From an uncultured Paracoccaceae bacterium (GTDB taxonomy: Bacteria; Pseudomonadota; Alphaproteobacteria; Rhodobacterales; Rhodobacteraceae), in contig CAKZNY010000157.1 in NCBI GenBank assembly GCA_937132145.1, positions 1 through 22,946 on the forward strand: a DNA stretch of 22,946 nt, read 5' to 3'. This document shows positions 7,409-14,838 of this stretch, in pieces. Position 1 is the first letter of the stretch. Each line of letters opens with the position of its first letter. The notes beneath the pieces were generated by a model. It ran no database searches, was not told the DNA's origin, and was given only the letters and a program-made list of their open reading frames with translations. Both the position numbers and the translations under genes were made by a program.

Positions 7409-8337
7409 TGAATACTGCGCCCCTACATGATCTGCTCGGTGTTCCTGCCGGTGGGCAGGCCATGTTTGTGTCAGCTAAAGACGGCACGAAAATCCGCATA
7501 GCCTATTGGCAAGGCGGAGATCGCGGGACGGTTTTACTGCTTCCGGGGCGCACGGAATACATTGAAAAATACGGACGGATGGTTGCGAAACTGCTAGCGC
7601 GTAACTTGAATGTCGTGATTATCGATTGGCGCGGACAAGGGTTGTCCCATCGTTATGACGCACGGCGGGATCGTGGATATGTCGAGAGTTTCCAGCATTA
7701 CCAGCAAGATTTAACAGCCGCTTTAAGCGCACCGGAAATTATTGCACTGCAGGGGCCAAAGATGCTGTTCTCCCACTCCATGGGGGGGTGTATAGCCTTG
7801 CGCGCGCTGGTCGATGGGCTTGATGTTAAGGCGGCGGTTTTTTCCAGCCCTATGTGGGGATTACCCGGTTCTGCGCCTGCAAAAAACATGCTTCGTGTGG
7901 TCGATATACTTGGGCGACCGTTTGGTCTGCACAAAACGTTGGTCCCCGACACCAAACCGACTTATTATGTCTCTGCAAACCCTTTCGAGGGGAATGAGCT
8001 GACCAATGATGCCGATTATTATGCGATGTTCAAATCTCACCTGAACGCCGAGCCGAATCTGGGGCTTGGCGGACCAACCATTCATTGGGCGGTCGAGGCG
8101 ATTAAAGAAATGAAAGCGCTGATGTCTGCCCAAGTGCCGGACATTCCGATCCTGACGTTTTTAGGCACACAGGAAATTGTAGTCGAGGGCGAGGCAATTG
8201 AGGCCCGCGCCCTGACGTTTCCAAACGCGCAGTTTGAAATCATCAAAGACAGCAAGCATGAAGTCTGGATGGAAATACCGGAAATCCAGACACAGGTTTG
8301 GGATATTATGGACCAGTTTTTAGACAAAATCCTATAA
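7408..8337 (+). CDS. alpha/beta hydrolase, lysophospholipase (PldB)-like
   Basis: A 309-residue serine hydrolase of the lysophospholipase/monoglyceride-lipase group. The predicted nucleophile is Ser124 in SHSMG (122-126), where the first Gly of the usual GxSxG is Ser. The likely catalytic His is His284 in DSKHEVWME. The acid is not obvious, since the usual Asp-containing segment reads LGTQEIVVEGEAI and Glu may serve. The oxyanion/strand-3 region LLLPGRTEYIEKYG and IDWRGQGLSHR (about 72-82) match PldB-type proteins. No signal peptide is seen, so it is probably cytoplasmic. Coupled by a TGATG overlap to the SCP2 gene, suggesting action on a lipid that SCP2 may carry. The substrate is not determined. 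Confidence 0.9.
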   Translation: MNTAPLHDLLGVPAGGQAMFVSAKDGTKIRIAYWQGGDRGTVLLLPGRTEYIEKYGRMVAKLLARNLNVVIIDWRGQGLSHRYDARRDRGYVESFQHYQQDLTAALSAPEIIALQGPKMLFSHSMGGCIALRALVDGLDVKAAVFSSPMWGLPGSAPAKNMLRVVDILGRPFGLHKTLVPDTKPTYYVSANPFEGNELTNDADYYAMFKSHLNAEPNLGLGGPTIHWAVEAIKEMKALMSAQVPDIPILTFLGTQEIVVEGEAIEARALTFPNAQFEIIKDSKHEVWMEIPEIQTQVWDIMDQFLDKIL

Positions 8338-8375
8338 ACGCCCACCTCGATTTTCAAAGCAGGCGCATAGGGTTA

Positions 8376-8573
8376 TCAAGCCCAGAACGGCTTACGTGCT
8401 TCGCGCATGGCTTGCGCTTCGCAAACACCGATATCGTCAAGCGCGCTCCAGCTTAGTTTGGCCAGCGAACGGCGTTGGCTTGCGACGCGGACACTCTCGA
8501 TCACCCAATTCAGGGCCGAAGTTACCGAAATAATTCGTGTTGGTGTGTGTGTTTTAAAAGTTGCGGTGTGCAT
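8376..8573 (-). CDS. DUF1127 small basic protein
   Basis: A 65-residue protein whose C-terminal half, LSWSALDDIGVCEAQAMREARKPFW, is the DUF1127 (YjiS-like) signature ending in the typical PFW. Members in alphaproteobacteria are short Arg-rich proteins; some affect phosphate, carbon or RNA metabolism in Agrobacterium and Rhodobacter, but this one has no known role. I chose ATG 8573 because GGAGG lies five bases upstream; the ATG at 8585 would begin four residues earlier, without such a site. It is divergent from the LysR gene and a perfect LysR-type dyad lies 46 bases upstream of its start, suggesting control by that regulator. It converges with the hydrolase gene, 38 bases apart, with no clear terminator between. 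Confidence 0.88.
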   Translation of the reverse strand: MHTATFKTHTPTRIISVTSALNWVIESVRVASQRRSLAKLSWSALDDIGVCEAQAMREARKPFWA

Positions 8574-8618
8574 GATGCCCTCCATTGGGTTCTTGTGGGT
8601 TTCGTGATGAGTTCATTA

Positions 8619-8633
8619 ATTCCTATCAGGAAT
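8619..8633. promoter_or_regulatory. candidate LysR-type operator between DUF1127 gene and lysR
   Basis: ATTCCTATCAGGAAT is a perfect dyad with 6-bp arms and a 3-bp centre, and contains T-N11-A, the LysR-family recognition form. It sits in the divergent intergenic region between a LysR regulator and its neighbour, the classical location. It is 46 bases from the DUF1127 start and 73 from the lysR start. Binding is inferred, not shown. Confidence 0.6.
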
Positions 8634-8657
8634 ATTGATTTATATGCCAGAGTATGA

Positions 8658-8687
8658 TTAACAATAAAAATGAATGCTTTTTATATA
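8658..8687 (+). promoter_or_regulatory. possible lysR promoter
   Basis: TTAACA (8658-8663) and TATATA (8682-8687), 18 bases apart, resemble sigma-70 -35 and -10 boxes in the AT-rich region before lysR. The match is moderate and AT-rich sequence makes chance hits likely. Confidence 0.35.
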
Positions 8688-8706
8688 ACACATCACGGAT
8701 ATTGAT

Positions 8707-9579
8707 ATGCCAAGAAACCTCGACATGACCGCCCTTCGTGCCTTTGTAACGGTTGCCGAAACCGGAGGCGTAACCCGCGCGGCGGGGCATCTTCACCTGA
8801 CGCAATCGGCCGTTTCGATGCAGGTAAAACGGCTGGAGGATTCCATCGGCCAGCGCCTGTTAGAGCGCGCCGGTCGCGGGGTTGCCTTAACGGCCCACGG
8901 CGAGCAAATGCTGGGATACGGGCGTCGGATTTTGGCGTTGAATGACGAGGTTTTGGCGCGGATGACAGATCAGGCCTACAAAGGCGAGATCACTCTGGGG
9001 GTGCCTTCAGATATCATATACCCCTATATTCCCACGGTATTACAAAGGTTTGCGGCGGAATATCCAAGTATCAAAGTTAACCTTATTTCGTCCTACACCT
9101 CGCGCTTGAAGCGCCAGTTGACGCGCGGCGAGGTGGATATCATCCTAACGACGGAAACCGAAATCGATAGGGGCGGCGAGACCTTGCAACGTGCGCAGAT
9201 GCTGTGGGTTGGGTCGCCGGATGGAACATGCTGGAAGGCACGCCCTGCCCGCTTGGCCTTCGAGCATGATTGCGCCTTTCGCGGCTACGCCCAACGCGCG
9301 CTAGACGATGCCGGAATTCTGTGGGAAATGGCTGTCGAATCGGACTCCATCCGCACGGTAGAAGCATCGGTCTCAGCCGATTTGGCGATCCATGCTGCCT
9401 TGGAAGGGACGGTTGAACATCACCTTGCAGTCATCCCGCATAACGGCGCATTGCCGGATTTGCCGCTTTTCAATATCAACATGTACGTCGCCACCGGCCC
9501 GCAATTAGCACTGGCCCAACGGCTGGCGAATTTGATGCGGCAGGCCTACGGGTCCGAGATGCTGAAAGCGGCGGAATAG
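8707..9579 (+). CDS. LysR-family transcriptional regulator
   Basis: A 290-residue regulator. The N-terminal winged helix-turn-helix (about residues 6-65) includes LRAFVTVAETGGVTRAAGHL, then HLTQSAVSMQVKRLEDSIGQRLLER, the canonical LysR DNA-binding segment. The rest is the periplasmic-binding-protein-like effector domain beginning GEITLGVPSDIIYPYIPTVLQRFAAEYP. The effector is not predictable. The ATG at 8707 has only a weak GGAT-like ribosome site. It is divergent from the DUF1127 gene, with a T-N11-A dyad between them, so autoregulation plus control of the DUF1127 gene is likely. It converges on the quinone-reductase-like gene. Confidence 0.95.
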   Translation: MPRNLDMTALRAFVTVAETGGVTRAAGHLHLTQSAVSMQVKRLEDSIGQRLLERAGRGVALTAHGEQMLGYGRRILALNDEVLARMTDQAYKGEITLGVPSDIIYPYIPTVLQRFAAEYPSIKVNLISSYTSRLKRQLTRGEVDIILTTETEIDRGGETLQRAQMLWVGSPDGTCWKARPARLAFEHDCAFRGYAQRALDDAGILWEMAVESDSIRTVEASVSADLAIHAALEGTVEHHLAVIPHNGALPDLPLFNINMYVATGPQLALAQRLANLMRQAYGSEMLKAAE

Positions 9580-9672
9580 GCGTTAACCTTTGCCCGAAAT
9601 CGCGGGTTTTTCGTGTGCACAACCCGTACACAACACGTGCACAACCTGTACATACGATTTGCGTTAACCTTT
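9580..9672. repeat. two nested pairs of direct repeats between convergent genes
   Basis: An outer pair of identical 12-mers GCGTTAACCTTT (9580-9591 and 9661-9672) brackets the whole lysR-reductase gap. Inside, GTGCACAACC(C/T)GTACA occurs at 9615-9630 and 9637-9652, 22 bases apart with one mismatch. The second copy of the outer repeat reaches the first base of the reductase stop codon. Confidence 0.8.
9593..9611 (+). terminator. probable lysR terminator
   Basis: A short stem CCCG (9593-9596) with CGGG (9603-9606) and a six-base loop is followed directly by five T residues (9607-9611). Only four to five base pairs, so termination efficiency is uncertain. Confidence 0.45.
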
Positions 9673-10634
9673 TAGCTGACCTGCACAACGACTTTCCCCG
9701 TCGCTTTACGGTCTATTAACAATTGCAGCGCCTCGTTTGCCTGCTCGAGCGGCAGGACGTGGCTGACGTGCGGCTTGAGGCGACCCTCGGCGTACCATTT
9801 GAACAGTTGCGCAAAACTGTCGGTCAGAACCGAGGGCTTCCACTTGGCATAGCTGCCCCAGTAGAACCCGATGACGGTGATGTTTTTCACCAACAGGATG
9901 TTGGCAGGAATCTGCGGCACCTCGCCACTGGCAAAACCGACAGGGATAATGCGGGCCTCGGGGTTGCACGCGCGCAACGCCGCCTTGAACTGGTCGCCAC
10001 CAATCGGGTCGTAAACCACATCGGCCCCGCCCAACGACTTAACCACCTCGCGGATGTCTTGTGTGGAGCTGTCAATCAAATGATCCGCCCCGACAGCCTT
10101 TGCAACCGCAAGTTTCTCCGCCCCGCGCGCACAAGCAATCACCGTAGCCCCCATCATCTTGCCCAGTTCCACCGCCGTTAAACCGATACCGCCGGATGCG
10201 CCTAGCACAAGCAACGTCTCGCCCGCTTTAAGGTGGGCCTTATAGCCAAGTGCTACATGGCTGGTGCCGTACGCCACCAAAAACGCCGCCGCGTCTACAT
10301 CGGACATACCATCCGGAACCTGCACACAGGTTGCGGCAGGGATGCACGAATACTCGCCCAAACCACCGATACCACTATAGGAGGCAATGCGCTGGCCGAC
10401 GGCAAGATTATCCACCCCCTCGCCCAATGCATCAACAGTGGCGCAGATTTCCATGCCGGGGGTGAACGGCAGATCAAACTTCTCTTGATATTTACCTTGC
10501 ACAATCAATGTATCGCCAAAATTTATCCCGCACGTGTGCACTTTCACCCGCACCTCGCCCGGCAAAGGGTTCGCCTGCGAAACCTCGTCCAGCGTCATCG
10601 GCTGGCCCAACTCGTGCAATCGCATGGCGCGCAT
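9672..10634 (-). CDS. NADPH:quinone oxidoreductase-like MDR enzyme
   Basis: A 320-residue zinc-independent member of the medium-chain dehydrogenase/reductase superfamily, quinone-oxidoreductase branch. The N-terminal GroES-like domain runs from MRAMRLHELGQPMTLDEV through GINFGDTLIVQGKY and FTPGMEICATV. The nucleotide-binding domain has LVLGASGGIGLTAVELGK (GASGGIG at 145-151) followed by CARGAEKLAVAKAVGADHLID, consistent with NADPH use. No zinc-ligand cysteine pattern of alcohol dehydrogenases is present. ATG 10634 is chosen because GGGAG sits six bases upstream; the frame stays open to 10697 but that extension has no site and no family similarity. The real substrate could be a quinone, an enone or an acyl-type compound. 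Confidence 0.92.
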   Translation of the reverse strand: MRAMRLHELGQPMTLDEVSQANPLPGEVRVKVHTCGINFGDTLIVQGKYQEKFDLPFTPGMEICATVDALGEGVDNLAVGQRIASYSGIGGLGEYSCIPAATCVQVPDGMSDVDAAAFLVAYGTSHVALGYKAHLKAGETLLVLGASGGIGLTAVELGKMMGATVIACARGAEKLAVAKAVGADHLIDSSTQDIREVVKSLGGADVVYDPIGGDQFKAALRACNPEARIIPVGFASGEVPQIPANILLVKNITVIGFYWGSYAKWKPSVLTDSFAQLFKWYAEGRLKPHVSHVLPLEQANEALQLLIDRKATGKVVVQVS

Positions 10635-10682
10635 GGTTTTCTCCCTTTCAAAAATACTCAAACTAATTGGCGTGACAAACAG

Positions 10683-10763
10683 CGCAGGTGCAAGCATCTT
10701 CTTGCCAAACGCTGCGTAAGGGCTTATGTCGTGCGCGAACGGGGTTGTCCAATGGGCAGCCCC
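10683..10763 (+). promoter_or_regulatory. structured leader upstream of typA
   Basis: Two RNA hairpins can form in the 159-base gap before typA. The first is two-tiered: CGCAG (10683-10687) with CTGCG (10712-10716), enclosing GCAAG (10690-10694) with CTTGC (10701-10705). The second is a 10-bp stem, GGGGTTGTCC (10741-10750) with GGGCAGCCCC (10754-10763), three-base loop, pairing fully if G-U pairs are allowed. A T-rich tail and the typA ribosome site follow. It matches no riboswitch I recognise and may instead be part of the divergent reductase leader. Confidence 0.45.
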
Positions 10764-10793
10764 GCATTTCTTCTGTTCTTAAGGATATACCCC

Positions 10794-12614
10794 ATGGATA
10801 TGCGTAACGTCGCTATCATCGCCCACGTTGACCACGGTAAAACCACGCTTGTGGACGAGATACTAAAACAGTCCGGCCTGTACCGCGATAACGAGACACA
10901 GCGCGAACGGGCGATGGATTCCAACGATCTGGAACGCGAGCGCGGCATTACCATCCTTGCCAAGGCCACTTCGGTTAAATGGAACGAGAAACGCATCAAC
11001 ATCGTCGACACTCCGGGCCACGCTGATTTCGGTGGCGAGGTGGAACGCATCTTGTCCATGGTTGACGGTGTTATCCTGCTGGTTGACGCGGCCGAAGGCC
11101 CGATGCCACAGACGAAATTCGTGACCGCCAAAGCGCTGGCCCTTGGCCTTCGCCCTATCGTGGTCCTGAACAAAGTAGACAAGCACGACGCTGAACCTGA
11201 CCGTGCGCTGGACGAGTGTTTCGATATGTTCGCAAATCTTGGTGCAACGGACGAGCAGTTGGATTTTCCTGTGCTTTATGCCTCCGGTCGTACCGGCTGG
11301 GCGGACGTTGAACTTGACGGACCACGCGAAAACCTGAACGCGCTGATGGAGCTGATTATCAGCCACGTCCCTGCCCCCTCGCAGATCTCGCGCAGAGACG
11401 AGAAATTCCAGATGTTGGCAACAACCTTGGGCGGCGACGCCTTCCTTGGCCGCCTTCTGACCGGCCGCATTGAAGCAGGTACGGTAAGAGCCGGTGACCA
11501 CATCAAGGCAATGTCGCGCGACGGCTCGCTGATTGAAAACTTCCGCGTCACCAAAGTTCTGGCGTACCGTGGATTGCAGCAGTCAGCGATTGATGTTGGC
11601 GAAGCTGGTGACATTATTGCCATCGCCGGCATGAAATCCGCGACTGTGGCCGATACACTTGCACATAAAGACGTAACCGAGGCCATTGAGGCGCAGCCGA
11701 TTGATCCGCCGACAATTACCGTGACTTTCGGCATCAACACCTCGCCACTCGCGGGCCGCGATGGTGACAAGGTGCAGTCCCGCGTTATCCGCGAGCGCCT
11801 GATGAAAGAAGCTGAATCCAACGTCGCCATTCACGTGAACGACACCGAGAGCGGCGATGCGTTCGAGGTACACGGGCGCGGCGAGCTACAGATGGGCGTT
11901 CTGATCGAGAACATGCGCCGCGAAGGTTTCGAGCTGTCGATCTCGCGTCCACAGGTTCTGTTCCGCACTATTGACGGCGTTCGCCACGAGCCTATCGAAG
12001 AAGTTACGGTTGACGTTGATGACGAATATTCCGGCACTGTGATCGAGAAACTGACCATGCGCAAAGGCGAGCTGGTCGAGATGCGCCCCGGCGGTGTTGG
12101 CAAAACCCGCCTTGTCGCCCATGTCCCCTCGCGCGGCCTTATCGGCTATCACGGTGAATTCCTGACCGACACACGCGGCACCGGCGTTATCAACCGTATC
12201 TTCCACAGCTGGGCGCCCTTCAAAGGCAAGATCGAGGGTCGCCGCGCTGGCGTTCTGATCTCCATGGAAGACGGCGAGTCGGTGGCTTATGCGCTGTTCA
12301 ACCTTGAGGACCGCGGCAAGTTCTTCATTGGCGTTCAGGAAAAACTGTACAAAGGCATGATCATTGGCGAGCATTCGCGTAGCAACGATCTGGAAGTTAA
12401 TCCGATCAAGGGTAAGCGGCACTCGAACGTGCGGTCATCCGGTAAAGACGAGGCGGTTGTTCTGACCACCCCGACACGCTTCAGTCTTGAACAGGCCATT
12501 GCCTATATCGACAATGACGAGCTGGTCGAAGTCACGCCAAAACATATCCGCCTTCGCAAACGCTTCCTTGAGTCGCACGAACGTAAGCGCGAAGCGAAGA
12601 AGCTGGAAGGCTGA
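10794..12614 (+). CDS. typA: ribosome-associated GTPase TypA/BipA
   Basis: A translational GTPase of the EF-G/LepA class that binds ribosomes and aids 50S assembly, mainly under cold or stress. The 606-residue length fits. GTPase motifs: HVDHGKTT at residues 11-18, RERGIT as switch I (about 48-53), DTPGH at 72-76 and NKVD at about 126-129. The C-terminal half shows the TypA-specific region, including FHSWAPFKG and ENLKVNP-like segment [26 protein letters not shown] 10794 is chosen because AAGGA lies eight bases upstream; two codons later is a second ATG. The frame is open far upstream (from 10233) but that part is antisense to the reductase gene and has no family content. Confidence 0.98.
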   Translation: MDMRNVAIIAHVDHGKTTLVDEILKQSGLYRDNETQRERAMDSNDLERERGITILAKATSVKWNEKRINIVDTPGHADFGGEVERILSMVDGVILLVDAAEGPMPQTKFVTAKALALGLRPIVVLNKVDKHDAEPDRALDECFDMFANLGATDEQLDFPVLYASGRTGWADVELDGPRENLNALMELIISHVPAPSQISRRDEKFQMLATTLGGDAFLGRLLTGRIEAGTVRAGDHIKAMSRDGSLIENFRVTKVLAYRGLQQSAIDVGEAGDIIAIAGMKSATVADTLAHKDVTEAIEAQPIDPPTITVTFGINTSPLAGRDGDKVQSRVIRERLMKEAESNVAIHVNDTESGDAFEVHGRGELQMGVLIENMRREGFELSISRPQVLFRTIDGVRHEPIEEVTVDVDDEYSGTVIEKLTMRKGELVEMRPGGVGKTRLVAHVPSRGLIGYHGEFLTDTRGTGVINRIFHSWAPFKGKIEGRRAGVLISMEDGESVAYALFNLEDRGKFFIGVQEKLYKGMIIGEHSRSNDLEVNPIKGKRHSNVRSSGKDEAVVLTTPTRFSLEQAIAYIDNDELVEVTPKHIRLRKRFLESHERKREAKKLEG

Positions 12615-12623
12615 TCAGAAATC

Positions 12624-12653
12624 GGCGTTTTGCAACCTGCCTTGCAAAACGCC
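12624..12653 (+). terminator. probable typA terminator
   Basis: A perfect 11-bp stem, GGCGTTTTGCA (12624-12634) and TGCAAAACGCC (12643-12653), begins 10 bases after the typA stop. The tail, AAAATTCTT, is poor in T, so the hairpin could stabilise the 3' end rather than terminate by itself. Confidence 0.6.
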
Positions 12654-12772
12654 AAAATTCTTCCGATTGCAAGTTCGCAAAATGGGAATTGTGTAAGTTG
12701 AGCGGATTAACGTCACGGTTGAACAAAATAATCATTAAAATTTGAAATGTTTTTTCTTTTTCTATCAATGCC

Positions 12773-12802
12773 TTAGATAAATCAATTTCAGGATTTATCT
12801 AA
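12773..12802. promoter_or_regulatory. 11-bp inverted repeat upstream of the XRE gene
   Basis: TTAGATAAATC (12773-12783) and GATTTATCTAA (12792-12802) are exact inverted copies with an eight-base gap, centres 19 bases apart, about two helical turns. There is no T-tract after it on either strand, so a protein-binding site is more likely than a terminator. Its centre is about 75 bases upstream of the start expected from the sigma-54 promoter, a plausible position for an enhancer-binding activator or for the XRE protein itself. Confidence 0.6.
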
Positions 12803-12836
12803 ATAGACACATCCAATTAGCTATATTTAGAAAATG

Positions 12837-12853
12837 TTGGCACGCTCCATGCA
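12837..12853 (+). promoter_or_regulatory. candidate sigma-54 (RpoN) promoter of the XRE gene
   Basis: TTGGCACGCTCCATGCA has the -24 element TTGGCACG and the -12 element ATGCA; the invariant GG (12839-12840) and GC (12851-12852) are exactly 10 bases apart. Compared with the consensus TGGCACG-N4-TTGCA there is one mismatch. Transcription would start near 12863, leaving a leader of about 28 bases with GGAG before the ATG at 12891. Confidence 0.65.
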
Positions 12854-12890
12854 TCTACCTTACGTAGAGTATTAACTTTGGAGTATAACA

Positions 12891-13277
12891 ATGGCACACC
12901 CTGTAGATGTACACGTAGGAAAACGCATTCGCCACCGTCGCTGGATGGTTGGCATGACCCAGCAGCAGCTCGGCGAGATCGTCGGGATCAAATTTCAACA
13001 GATCCAGAAATACGAAACCGGCATGAACCGCGTCAGCGCGTCGCGTCTTTGGGATATTGCTGCGGCTGTTGATGTACAGATCAGCTTTTTCTTTGACGGG
13101 CTTGATGCAAGCGACGAAGATATCGTCCACGCGGCAACTTCGGCGGACCAGCTGAAAGGCGATCTGCTGGCGGATAAGGAAGCGCTGGAACTGGTACGTT
13201 CTTATTACAACATCCCTGAACCACAACGCCGTCGTTTGTTCGATCTGGCGCGTGTATTGAGTGAATCTGCCGCTTAA
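12891..13277 (+). CDS. XRE-family helix-turn-helix transcriptional regulator
   Basis: A 128-residue Cro/cI-type regulator. The helix-turn-helix spans about residues 12-66: RIRHRRWMVGMTQQQLGEIV, then GIKFQQIQKYETGMNRVSASRLWDIAAAVDV, with the expected TQQQLGE-x-VG-x-x-x-x-IQKYE arrangement. The C-terminal third is helical and acidic (DKEALELVRSYYNIPEPQRRRLFDLARVLSE), similar to a group of short alphaproteobacterial regulators of unknown targets. The ATG follows GGAG at good spacing. It has its own control region with a sigma-54-like promoter and an inverted repeat, and is separated from hisN by a terminator-like hairpin, so it is probably a single-gene unit. Confidence 0.93.
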   Translation: MAHPVDVHVGKRIRHRRWMVGMTQQQLGEIVGIKFQQIQKYETGMNRVSASRLWDIAAAVDVQISFFFDGLDASDEDIVHAATSADQLKGDLLADKEALELVRSYYNIPEPQRRRLFDLARVLSESAA

Positions 13278-13314
13278 CTTGACGCCAAACGATTGACTGG
13301 CCTCTAAAGATATG

Positions 13315-13359
13315 AAAACCCCGTGTTACCGCCTTTTGGTAGATGCACGGGGTTTTATT
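13315..13359 (+). terminator. strong hairpin ending the XRE unit and abutting hisN
   Basis: AAAACCCCGTG (13315-13325) pairs perfectly with CACGGGGTTTT (13346-13356) over 11 bp; an inner TACC/GGTA stem can extend it. The trailing TTTTATT makes it a good rho-independent terminator for the XRE gene. The hisN ATG begins only four bases after the right arm, and the only ribosome-site-like bases (GGGG) are inside it, so it may also control hisN translation. Confidence 0.75.
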
Positions 13360-14160
13360 ATGTTGACTGAAGAACAAACGGAACTTTTGAATGTCGCCAA
13401 TGCGCTGGCCGATGCGGCGCGTGTGGTGACATTACCGTATTTCCGCAATGCCTCGCTGAAAACCGACAACAAGCTGGAAACAGGGTTCGATCCTGTGACC
13501 GAGGCGGATCGCAATGCCGAGCTGGCAATCCGTGATATTCTGGCCAAACGCCGCCCGAACGACGGTATCATCGGCGAGGAGTTTGGGAACACCCAAGGCA
13601 CCAGCGGTCTGACATGGGTGATCGACCCGATTGACGGCACGCGGGCGTTTATCAGCGGCATTCCCTCATGGGGGGTGCTGATCGGGCTTGATGCGGGTGA
13701 TGGGCCTGTCTTGGGTGTGATCGATCAACCTTATATTGGCGAGCGGTTTATTGGCGCTTTCGGGCAGGCCAGCCTGACGACCGCAAGCAAAACCATCCCC
13801 ATTCAAACCCGCCCATGCGCCGCCCTTGCAGATGCAACCCTGATGACTACCTTCCCCGAAATTGGCAGCGAGGCCGAGAGGCTGGGCTTCGAGGCGGTTC
13901 GCGACAAGGTGAAACTGACCCGTTACGGGCTGGATTGTTATGCCTATGCGTTGCTGGCGATGGGGCAGATTGATCTGATAATCGAGGCGGGGCTGAACGC
14001 CTATGACGTGCAGGGGCCTATTGGTGTGATCACGGCCGCAGGCGGTATTGTCACCAACTGGCAAGGCGGTCCGGCCCATATGGGTGGACGGCTTCTGGCC
14101 GCAGGGGATAAAGCGCTGCATGCGCAGGCGTTAGAGATGCTCTCCAAGATCGCTGATTAG
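13360..14160 (+). CDS. hisN: histidinol-phosphatase, inositol-monophosphatase family
   Basis: A Mg-dependent phosphatase of the inositol monophosphatase superfamily, most like the HisN histidinol-phosphatases that remove phosphate from L-histidinol phosphate in histidine synthesis of alphaproteobacteria. Motifs: GEEFG at residues 72-76, WVIDPIDGTRAF at 86-97 (metal ligands), and the C-terminal YDVQGPIGVITAAGG, in place of the common WDxAAxxxxxxEAGG. Length 266. ATG 13360 begins at the family's usual N-terminus (MLTEEQTELLNVANALADAA); an upstream in-frame ATG at 13312 would translate through the hairpin and adds residues without family similarity. It overlaps the convergent esterase gene by 30 bases. 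An inositol- or other sugar-phosphatase role cannot be excluded. Confidence 0.85.
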   Translation: MLTEEQTELLNVANALADAARVVTLPYFRNASLKTDNKLETGFDPVTEADRNAELAIRDILAKRRPNDGIIGEEFGNTQGTSGLTWVIDPIDGTRAFISGIPSWGVLIGLDAGDGPVLGVIDQPYIGERFIGAFGQASLTTASKTIPIQTRPCAALADATLMTTFPEIGSEAERLGFEAVRDKVKLTRYGLDCYAYALLAMGQIDLIIEAGLNAYDVQGPIGVITAAGGIVTNWQGGPAHMGGRLLAAGDKALHAQALEMLSKIAD

Positions 14161-14805
14161 TTCCAGAACCATTGGTCCCATATGGGCCACAATCAACAAC
14201 ACCCCTTCCGCGTTCGGATGGGTGGCGTCGTTTTGCAGGTATTGCCTAAGCGCGTTTGCGTCTTGGGCGACCCCGAAACCCTCGAAGAAATACGGGTATA
14301 GCAAAGCGTCGTACTTGGTGGCGACGACTTCGTACATCGCATCGAACGTCTCTTTGAATTCAGGGCCGAAGTTGGTTGGTGCGGGCAGGCCTACCAGCAT
14401 CACGGGCAAGCCGCGTTTGGTTAATAACGCCACGATGCCGTCAAGGTTTTCCTGCGAGGATGTCGGGTATATCCCGCGCAGCATGTCGTTTCCGCCAAGG
14501 GCGACGATCACCGCGTCCACTTCATCGGTTAACGTCCAGTCGATGCGCGCCAAGCCGCCTGCGGTGGTGTCTCCGCTTAGGCCGGCATTCAATACTGTGA
14601 TGTTTTCAGCGCCGTTTGCGTGCAGCCATGCCTGAAGTTGGGGGACGAAGCCTTGGTCCTGCGGTAACCCATAGCCGCGCGTTAGGGAATCGCCGAAGGC
14701 AACTATCGTAATTGTGTCTTCAGCCTGTGCAGATTGTGTGGTTAATATCGCCAGAATCGCGGCAAGCAACAGCTTGTGTGTGCGCACGAACACCCTATAT
14801 GCCAT
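14131..14805 (-). CDS. GDSL-type arylesterase/acyl-CoA thioesterase (TesA-like)
   Basis: A periplasmic SGNH hydrolase resembling E. coli TesA, a broad thioesterase, arylesterase and lysophospholipase. After a signal peptide (core KLLLAAILAILTT, cleavage probably after SAQA near residue 28) come block I FGDSLTRGYG with Ser at about 40, block III GGND at 104-107 and DATHPN carrying the C-terminal His. ATG 14805 gives 224 residues but lacks a ribosome site. A GTG at 14787 with AGGG just upstream would give a cleaner signal peptide and may be the true start. It is divergent from the ABC transporter pair, the same arrangement as tesA-ybbA-ybbP in enterobacteria, and overlaps hisN tail-to-tail. Confidence 0.88.
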   Translation of the reverse strand: MAYRVFVRTHKLLLAAILAILTTQSAQAEDTITIVAFGDSLTRGYGLPQDQGFVPQLQAWLHANGAENITVLNAGLSGDTTAGGLARIDWTLTDEVDAVIVALGGNDMLRGIYPTSSQENLDGIVALLTKRGLPVMLVGLPAPTNFGPEFKETFDAMYEVVATKYDALLYPYFFEGFGVAQDANALRQYLQNDATHPNAEGVLLIVAHMGPMVLELISDLGEHL

Positions 14806-14838
14806 GGAATAGTTTTTTAGAATGAAAGTATTAAACAA

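Noticed and set aside
10233..10793. In-frame upstream extension of typA by 187 codons
   Set aside because: It lies antisense to the reductase gene and its leader, lacks TypA content, and a good ribosome site precedes ATG 10794.
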